This document shows positions 53,714-64,000 of a stretch of 64,000 nt of DNA, piece after piece. Under the pieces are notes generated by a model. It was not told where the DNA came from. It worked only from the letters and a program-made list of their open reading frames with translations, and did not search any database. Position 1 is the first letter of the stretch, and each line of letters starts with the position of its first letter. Where the stretch lies: assembly GCA_019915135.1 (NCBI GenBank), contig JAHLMK010000005.1, positions 1,612,001 to 1,676,000 of the forward strand. Reading direction: 5' to 3'. Origin of the DNA: Strobilurus pachycystidiatus. Taxonomy: Eukaryota; Basidiomycota; Agaricomycetes; Agaricales; Physalacriaceae. The position numbers were made by a program, and so were the translations under genes.

Positions 53714-55462
53714 CTACCAGTATAAAAAACGGCGTCCTTGAAGCAGGTGGGTGTTGTTCCTTGTCACGAAATCGTGGCACCTAGGACATTTGATCACCCC
53801 AGCGGAGACGTTACTGGAGATGATGATCGTCATCTCGACCTTCATGCCATCAGTAACGTTCCACGAATCTCGTGTCATAACCGTATGTGAGCCACTGTCT
53901 TCAATTTCGTATGCGCCATCCCGGATGTAATGCTGGCCTGGCTTCCCTTTGAATAACACAATCACGACATCATGGAAGTCCTGCCGCGGCAAACGTGAAC
54001 GTTCGGAGGTGATGGGCAGCTGCAACACATACCTCCCAGCGTTCACACAGCGGCATCGCCAGTGGTACACAGTTACCGAGTACATCGATCAGTGTGATTC
54101 CTGGGGGAGTGATAACACGAGGAACATCTGTTCGATTTCGCGCTGTGCACACAATCCGCCACAAGAGGTGTCTCAGGACGCTGAAGCCCGCGACTTTCGC
54201 CGCTTCTGGGACCTCCCTGCACGACGCCAAAGAAAACAATACGACAACACATGCAATACCTGTCTGATAGTCCTTGTTGTAAGCAGATGCCAGCGCATGC
54301 TCATATACAATTGTGGATTCTTGAAAACCCAAACTCGTTGATGCTATCTCGGAGCGAGTATGATGCAGCGAATTGGAAGAGTCGACAATCATCTAGGAGA
54401 GGGCCTCAGCCTCCATGACATTTCAAGGAGAGATGTTCTACACACCACTCTTGCAGGATGTAATGAAGCATCTCTATATGTATCAACTCTGCGAGCGAGA
54501 GCGTTGACTTCCTTGAGAATCAGCTCTAGACCCCCACCAAACTCCCCGCGATGTAATGACACGAGGGCTGCCACTGTCTGAAAGTAAGAGACGCAGTGGC
54601 ATGAATTGATCGGTTGCTGGCATACCTGCATCTGTGTTTGCACTCATACGAGCAATAGTCATGGACTCCACCTGTCGAGTTAGGCGATCCATCCTTGCCA
54701 GTGTATCTTTGAGAGACTCCGTATTTCCAACTATCGTCCGTCCCAGCCGGCCCACGACTCCTAAGAAAGCGTCAGTGAGACGTTCACCAAAGGCGCAATA
54801 GGTGCCGACCTCTGAAGCCAGCTTTTGTGTATTTGGTAGCAAGAGCCAAAGCTTGGAGAAGCTCGCAGAAGATTTCAACGAGCGTCTGGTTCAACTCTCG
54901 CACCATCGTTGCAGCATCCATGTACTTGAGCCTCTCAAAAAACCGCTGGAATTCGGCAAAGACGACTTCAAGATGCTCAAGGCCATCATCGATGTGACGT
55001 GCGGCCTACACGAAATATTCAGTTCTGGTACGTGAACAGATTGGAAGATCTATACGACCTTGAGAAGGACTCCGAAACCAACAAAGATTGCCTTGCCTCC
55101 AGGAATATTCTCAATCATGTCGTATAAGTCTGCAATGCGGAGATGGTCAAGGACATAAGACTTACTAGAGAGGACGCCAACTCCCCTACAGCATTGTTAA
55201 AGACAAGCACAACGTCAACGATTGGAAACAGCTTCGCCTTCGTGGCCTCCCACCGCAAGCGCTTTGATCGAGATGCCTTGAGCTGCTCGAAATCCAATGA
55301 TAAAGCGTTCAGGACTTCCTCTCTTGAACTGCATCGAACGAACAGCCGTCCCACATTGGCAGTGTCGTCGCGAAGATCGACGCCTGTCTGCTGTTGATAT
55401 TTGTCGATCGCCGTAGTCCAAAGGTCCCGGAATATGCCCTCCTTGTCAAGTGAGGCTGTCAT
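53714..55462 (-). CDS. Goodbye-domain plus ubiquitin-like (ULD-type) protein
   Basis: A multi-exon gene beginning at the Met at 55462 (MTASLDKEGIFRDLWTTAIDKYQQQTGVDLRDD), the start of the fungal STAND N-terminal Goodbye domain, which continues through LEHLEVVFAEFQRFFERLKYM and LNQTLVEIFCELLQALALATKYTKAG. After a linker (LTDAFLGVVGRLGRTIVGNTESLKDTLARMDRLTRQ) come VPRVITPPGITLIDVLGNCVPLAMPLCERWE | DFHDVVIVLFKGKPGQHYIRDGAYEIED, a basidiomycete ubiquitin-like module, and a CPRCHDF end. Goodbye domains usually precede a STAND NTPase in fungal NLR-like receptors; here no NACHT/NB-ARC lies between. The gene may be an adaptor or truncated relative. Two exon joins in the middle were not proven. Confidence 0.6.
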
Positions 55463-55885
55463 TGAGATGGGGGTTCGTCTAAAAGCTGTGGAACTAAGAT
55501 AATCAAAACATGACAGAACACGAGGTGCCGTGCCCGGAGACACTGCCGAGCTCGCCGTAGCTTGTGCCGTAAATCACCAAAAAAAAGAATCATTTTAGTC
55601 GCCTGTTGAATTAATTAGAGAGGAGCGTAAACAAGGAGGACGACCAGCTCACACCTTTTGAGGTGCCAGGATCAATCATGAAAGACAAAGGGAATCCAGT
55701 GTTTGCTCACGAAGATGAATGTCCTAACGGGCTGCCTAAAAGAGGTCTGAGCTTTAGAGATTTCACGTAGATCTTCGAGAAAGGATGAGTTAGAACAGTG
55801 GATGGGCGACAAATAACGAGTTCGCCATGCACAACGCAATATATAAAGTCAAGGATACCAAAAAGAATGAGTAAGTAGGGAAGTT
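55463..55885. other. Intergenic region
   Basis: About 420 bp between the Goodbye gene start and the CK2-beta stop. A 60-aa hydrophobic frame (55889-55707) overlaps the CK2 end and is not supported. Confidence 0.35.
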
Positions 55886-56987
55886 TCATCTCTCGTGCTC
55901 CATTCGGTTCTCGAATGCTTCCAGCCGTGTAACCTGTCTATTGAACAGTGAGTACCAGTCAAGTCAAGACAGATAAAAAGTCATACCTATCCCTGGTAGC
56001 CTCTTGCCACCGCTGGAGCTTCGCAATCTCGTTGACCTGGAAGCCGTAGATTCGAGGTCTGTACCGCTCCGCCTTCAATGCAACACTCGCGGTGCTGATA
56101 CCCTCCGTATCGCCTGACACAACCTCCTGCATCTCCTCCCTTACCCCACGACGTCTCCTCCCGCTCCCCTCTCCGCCGTCATTTCTCGTCGCTGTCGTTC
56201 CGTCCAGCGGGGGACCAGATTTAGGGGGAATCAGCGTAGGGTAGACGAGGAAGAGCAGATGGGGGAAGGTCGTGCCAAAGTAGGCACCGTCGATGGCGCC
56301 GTGGCGGGATGACTTTGGGGAGTATATGTCCTCGCAACGACCGCAGTAAAGCTTGACGGATTTTTCGTAGGCGACGTCAGTGAGACCGACTGGGAGTAGG
56401 GGTTGTTGTTGACACAGCACACGTGGGCAGCGGCCGAATTCCATGCGTTTGTACTTCTCCAGCTGGTGTGGCGGGATGGATGAGGTATGTCAGAGGTTGG
56501 AAAAGGGAGAAACGCACCATCTTGGCCAGGCCACGCGTGGTGACGATCCACCGAGCGTGTATAAGGCCGTAAAGTAATCTTGCCTGGACGTCGAGCGAGG
56601 CGCGCTGATCGTCTTGGATATCGTCGTCTGCGGCAATGCTGAGTTTATTCATCCTTCGCTGCTGGCAGATCATGCGCACCAAGGTTGTCGGTTATGAGCT
56701 CCAGGGCCCGTGGGTAGTCGGAAATCTCGTTGTTGAGTCCGGTAAGATTGAAGCGGTCAAGGATAAAGTCCTCGTCGACCTCGCAAAAGTATTCATTGCC
56801 CTTGGAAGAGAGAAACCATGATATCCACTGCATAGATTGCATCAGAAACGCCAGGAAACGGCGGGCGAACAACTTGCCGAGCTGTGTGAATGTTTGAACG
56901 CCGCTCGATGGTGTCGACGCTGGGGACGCACCTGGAGTAGTCGGAGTCGGAGCCTGTGGATATCTCGTCCACTGCGCGATGAAGCAT
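55886..56987 (-). CDS. CKB1: Casein kinase II regulatory (beta) subunit
   Basis: Read from the Met at 56987 (MLHRAVDEISTGSDSDYS). WISWFLSSKGNEYFCEVDEDFILDRFNLTGLN is the classic CK2-beta start. A long exon carries ASLDVQARLLYGLIHARWIVTTRGLAKM, then LEKYKRMEFGRCPRVLC...KLYCGRCEDIYSPKSSRHGAIDGAYFGTTFPHLL with the four-cysteine zinc site for dimerisation. An Arg/Gly/Glu-rich insert follows, then RYRPRIYGFQVNEIAKLQRWQ. The last small exon gives RDRQVTRLEAFENRMEHER. The splice after SDSDYS does not fit a perfect donor, so the N-terminal join is uncertain. CKB1 versus CKB2 is not separable. Confidence 0.88.
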
Positions 56988-57223
56988 GCTCGTCAGCGGC
57001 AACGACAACCGGTGGCAGAAACGAACTTAGTGGGATGGACGTCGCAAGGAGCCAAGTTAGGGCGCGTTATATTCTGTCACACATTGGTGACACTGGAAGT
57101 ACAAAAGGCTACAAAAGGCCTTCCAAGCTTGGATTGGATCTAAGTACATAGGCAAACCATCTGTCATAAACAAAGCAGGACGTCTACAGATACACCTATA
57201 AAACCTTCTCTCTCTCTTTGTAT

Positions 57224-58897
57224 CTAGGCCTGCTTCTTCTGCAGGCCCTTTGGCAGCTCCTTGACCCAAGGCAAAAAGTCTCGGCCTTGCATATACGGCC
57301 GTAGGACTTCGGGTATAACGAGACCCTGTGGCGATGATTTCATCAGATGACGAAAGGACACGAGAAAGGGTAGCACGCACGTCGGGCGTCTGGTAGTTCT
57401 CAACAAGACAACATAGAGCACGTTCCGTGGCACAGAGTGTTCCATTCAACATGTGCACGTAGACCTTCCGCGTCTGGTCTTTAGTCTTGAGTCCGCACCT
57501 GACCTCTAACCTTCGGCTCTCTTTGGTCAAAAGACATCAGCAACCAGAAGGAAGGAGATGTTATGAACTCACGGTAATCTGTGCAGTTCGAGCACGAGAC
57601 TAGCTCCTTGTACGCCTTCTGGAAGGGGAACCAAGCCTCCAAGTCGAACTTTTGCGCCGCTGCGAGATTCAGCGCGCCCGAGACGATCTTCACGACGCGA
57701 TACCGGATACCCAAGCTCTGGTAGAACGCCTCACTGTTTGCGACCATAGTGTCAAACACCTCCCAGCTCTTGGTGGGGTCGGTTATGCAGAACTGCTCGA
57801 TCTTTTCAAACTGGTGCACGCGGAAGATACCCCACATATCGCGTCCTGCGGAACCAGCCTCTTTCCGGAAGCAGGTCGAGTAGCCGGCGTACTTGATTGG
57901 GAGTTGCGTTTCGGGGCTCTCGAACCATTCGTCGGAGTGGAAGGCCGAGATGGGCTGTTCCGAGGTGGCGATGAGGTATTTCTCGTCGTCCGAAGCGATG
58001 ACCTTGTAGAGCTCCTCGTCGAACTGGTCGAGCTGGGCAGTCTTGGCCATCTGGTCCTTGTTCATGAAGAACGGGGGCTGGATCTTCTTGTAATCGCGCT
58101 TGCGGAGAAAGTCGAGACCGTAGGCGATGAGCGCGTGGTTGAGATCGATACCGTCGTTGGTGAGGAAATAGCCTCTGTGGCCGGCGATTTTCGCGCCTGG
58201 TTACTATGGTGAGGACTGCCGCGTGCCGGATCGCGGCGGCGACGTACCTCGGTCAAGATCCATGGCATCGAGGCGGAGGAGGACTTCGTGATGGGGCATG
58301 ATTCCCTCCTTGACTGGTGGCTCATCTGTTTCCTGTGGCGAATGCCATGTTCGGAAGGCAACATTGTCATCCTTGGAAGATGAGAGTCTGAATATTGGGT
58401 TGATTGGCTGAACAACTCACTTCAGTCATGCTGACGGGGACGTCCTTGCCCACGATGTTGCCGACCGTGCTAGCTTTTTGCCTCATCTTAAGCTCAAATT
58501 CCTTGGTCTCCTTCTTCTTCGTGACTACTTCTGCATCGAGCTGCTTCTTCTTTGCAACGAGATCGTCCGCGGATTCTTTTGCCTGTTGTTCATTGACAAG
58601 TTTATCGTCCCAGCCTTGAGTCCTATTGAGCATCACTTGCCTTTTTCTTGGCTGTGATCTCTTTTTGCACAGCGTTGATCTGTTTATTGAGTGCCATGCC
58701 GTCGAAGTCCACTGTGACATACAGTCAGAGCAGAGCAACAAATCGCAGCAACAAGACGCACTTTTGACCCAGTCTGCATACATCTGGATGATCTCGTCGA
58801 CCAGTTCGACAGAATTGCCCCGCTTCCTTTGCGATTCGCGTATCTCCTCCGCGTTTCCGCCCTTGCTATCGATGAAGTGTAGGATATCCAACGTCAT
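57224..58897 (-). CDS. SES1: Cytosolic seryl-tRNA synthetase
   Basis: A multi-exon gene from the Met at 58897 ([27 protein letters not shown]) to the TAG at 57224. The N-terminal long coiled arm that grips tRNA is [33 protein letters not shown]. The class II core has motif 2 [25 protein letters not shown] and motif 3 [21 protein letters not shown]. The end is [33 protein letters not shown], the fungal basic tail. The extension is of normal length and no break is seen. It charges tRNA-Ser and also initiates selenium-independent serylation only. Confidence 0.92.
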
Positions 58898-59755
58898 CTC
58901 GGAGAAGTAAGTGGTAGTGAAAAATCAAGAGACGGGCCAATTTATGGATCAGAGATTCAGAACAAGTCAGGCCAGGTCAGATCGAGTCAGGGTTTAGTGA
59001 CATGCTGTGCTGAGATAAGATAAGATTTGCCTCAGCCTCGGGCCTTGGCCGGGCCTTGGCATCTTTTGGCATGATGGCATCCGCACTTCAGAATCACAGC
59101 GAGTTCAAAGTTGGTGCTGACACGTCGACGTCCAACCAGGGCCTCAACTCACTGCTCGTCCGTCATGCTCTATATTCATCTATGTAGCCCGGGAACGATA
59201 TCACTTTGACTTGTCGCGTCAGCAATGGTTACGAGACTACTTATATATCGTCTACCTGTCTGTAACGGACTTCGAGCAATGTGACTATGCACATAGGCCT
59301 GACAGCATGCACTTTGGGGTACGTGTTCTCTGTAAGCTGGAAGGACGCGTGTAGGACCTGTCGAGGAAAGTTCGGACGGTAGTAAATTTGAGGATACCTC
59401 GTCCTTCCATGACCGATACATTCAACGTGGCAAAGGTCCGGGTGCAAGTACCTCAGAAAGAGGCAGTCATCGCCGTCAGAGTTAGATAGCATTAGGCTAT
59501 ATGGGTCCTTCGTGGTCCTACCTCAGCAGGCCTTTTAAACAAGCTTCATGATAAAGACAGTCCAAGGATACTGATAGGTTGACAAGCAGTAGATTGGCAA
59601 CTTATGAGTCCAGCTTTTGAGACACTTTTCGGGAGCGTCAATGGCCAGCGTTCTAAGGATGAGATAAACGAACTTGAACTGAATCTTGGACGTCGAGAGG
59701 AAAGGTCGGTCCGATCGTCAGTCACGTCACGTTCCGTTCTTGACATTCAACTCCC
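58898..59755. other. Divergent intergenic region SES1 / SGF73
   Basis: About 860 bp between divergent starts. Short frames on the minus strand (59176-59492) lack conserved features. An A+G-rich stretch precedes SES1. No repeat or RNA gene is seen. Confidence 0.4.
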
Positions 59756-60836
59756 ATGGTCAAGAAGGCGGCCAATGCAAAGTCCAGCCCGTCCCCGCCG
59801 CCCTTTGACTGGGACGCGTCGGTGTCGCCGTCTCCCCCGCCTGATCCCTCTCTGTCTGGCCCCGCCCCGACGGCATGGCTCGAGACCACCGACATGAAGA
59901 TCTACGGCGCCGAGCCCATCTCCTCTACCTCCGACATTGGCGTCGTCCGCTGCAAAGACTGCGCCAAACCAATTCTTCGCAGCTGCTTTTTTGACCACAC
60001 CTGTGCGATCATATTCCTTTCTCTCGTTAGCACGTAATTTCATCTACGCGTTGCCAGCCACTTGTGCTGCCATTCGAAAGCGGCTCAAGCCAGGAGAGGG
60101 CCAGAAGGCAGAGAAGAAGCGCAAGGCGTCTGTTGAGCCTGCGGAATCCAGCCAGCCCTCAAAGAAGAAGTCCAAACCACTCGCCAAACCACGTCTAAAG
60201 GGTCCCGTCGACTATGATCGCCAATGCGGGGTCATCAATGACAAGGGCCTCCCTTGCTCGCGTTCTCTCACCTGCAAATCTCATGCGATGGGCGCCAAAC
60301 GTGCCGTGCAAGGCCGTTCCAAGCTATATGACGATCTCCTCCTCGACTGGCAACGTGCCAACAATCCCAACTTTGTCGAGCCTGTCAAGCGCGAGAGCAA
60401 GGCCGAGAAGAAGGAGAAACGGGAAAAGGAGAAGCAGGAGAAGAAGCGTCTTGCGGACGAGGCGGCTGCCGCCCAAGGTCCTAAGAAACCCACCAATCCG
60501 GAGAAGTCGAAGAAGGGCAAGAAGGCGGCTGCAGCGGCGGCGGCGGCTTCTAGCAAGCTAGCAGAACAGAAGACTGGGGACGCGGAAGAGAATTTGGATG
60601 ATTTGGATTCTGAAGCAGAGGTCGATTCTCTGGTACAATCTATACGGACGGCAAAAGAAAGTGGCCTCATCGCACAACCACTTGCTGTGCCAACGGGTGC
60701 TAGTAGCTGGTTTGTAGCGCGAAGAGAGCGTGCTCGCTGTGCTCGCGATCTTTTCGCTGGTGCGCTGGGAGGTATAGGTGGCACAGCAGTCGGGGGCCTC
60801 GGATTGGGACGGACAAGCATGGCGGTACGACAATGA
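59756..60836 (+). CDS. SGF73: SAGA subunit Sgf73, SCA7 domain (341 aa)
   Basis: Two exons, 59756-60002 and 60058-60836, phases consistent. The N-terminal zinc segment C-x2-C...H in [20 protein letters not shown] spans the splice. The SCA7 domain is [54 protein letters not shown] (about residues 140-195), with its C...C...C-x2-H zinc ligands. The rest is Lys/Glu-rich coiled coil and an acidic tail. Sgf73/ataxin-7 anchors the deubiquitinase module to SAGA. A second SAGA subunit (Hfi1) lies 17 kb away on the other strand. Confidence 0.88.
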
Positions 60837-61015
60837 TTCACGAACTCACCTGTACCTTTATATCACACATGGGATTATTTATACTACCGTAGGTATGTCT
60901 ATATGGCTATAGCTTATGCTTTGCAAGGAATGTAACATTGAAAGCCTTGCGCCACGCGCTGGGATTCGTTATTTGAAAATGCTGTATTCGCTTGAGGTAC
61001 TACTTATATGTACAT

Positions 61016-64000
<2,985 letters not shown>

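Noticed and set aside
57652..58212. A 186-aa plus-strand frame
   Set aside because: It lies antisense to well-supported seryl-tRNA synthetase exons with motif 2.
60281..60841. A 186-aa minus-strand frame rich in Ala/Ser/Phe
   Set aside because: It is the shadow of the Lys/Ala-rich SGF73 exon; no independent signal.

Overview
The window is genomic DNA of a filamentous basidiomycete, most likely an Agaricomycete. The evidence is short 45-65 nt GT-AG introns in nearly every gene, an H2A ending in SQEV, DUF6534, Goodbye and ULD-type genes, and Agaricomycete-style hAT and Ty3/gypsy elements. I had no search tools; functions come from reading translated exons and motifs. Layout: about 1-25.8 kb is a nest of mobile DNA, 25.8-30 kb is decayed sequence, and 30-64 kb is a compact run of host genes.  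THE NEST. The outer layer is a hAT transposon, coding on the minus strand and running off the left edge. Its 943-aa transposase (10 exons, 24461 down to 3560) keeps a BED-like finger, the catalytic acidic residues and the dimerisation domain. It is split by one 17.6-kb Ty3/gypsy element with 1669-bp LTRs (5833-7501 and 21773-23441) flanked by CCGG; removing that element restores the transposase reading frame exactly. The gypsy is also read on the minus strand: gag, protease, RT-RNase H, integrase. Both gag/protease and protease/RT joints carry a GGGTTTY heptamer in the correct -1 frameshift phase. Its pol is broken by a third-level 1200-bp TIR element (15130-16329, TA duplication), whose removal again restores the frame. 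Beyond integrase lie about 6 kb with three unrecognised intron-containing genes: one sense (667 aa, zinc-cluster-like) and two antisense (431 and 322 aa). The hAT itself is peppered with a 14-nt palindromic motif, GGTAAGTTTACCAT, found in spacers and in six of nine transposase introns, three times forming the 5' splice site. At the left edge the hAT appears to carry the N-terminal part of a transposon-associated gene that I tentatively link to the fungal TET/JBP-like dioxygenase family.  HOST GENES. From 30 kb: a membrane-anchored GT2-like glycosyltransferase; glycogen debranching enzyme; a makorin-type RING/CCCH gene disrupted by a 1035-bp CACTA-like element with TCG duplications; the SAGA subunit Hfi1/Ada1; mitoferrin; a short-chain dehydrogenase with a relic of a tandem promoter/5'-end duplication; CTP synthase; a divergent histone H2A; an M50B-like membrane peptidase; a small cysteine-containing ORF; an MIT-domain protein; a Goodbye + ubiquitin-like-domain protein; casein kinase II beta; seryl-tRNA synthetase; the SAGA subunit Sgf73; and the 3' part of an ABCC transporter. 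They look like independent housekeeping and accessory genes, though two SAGA subunits lie 18 kb apart.
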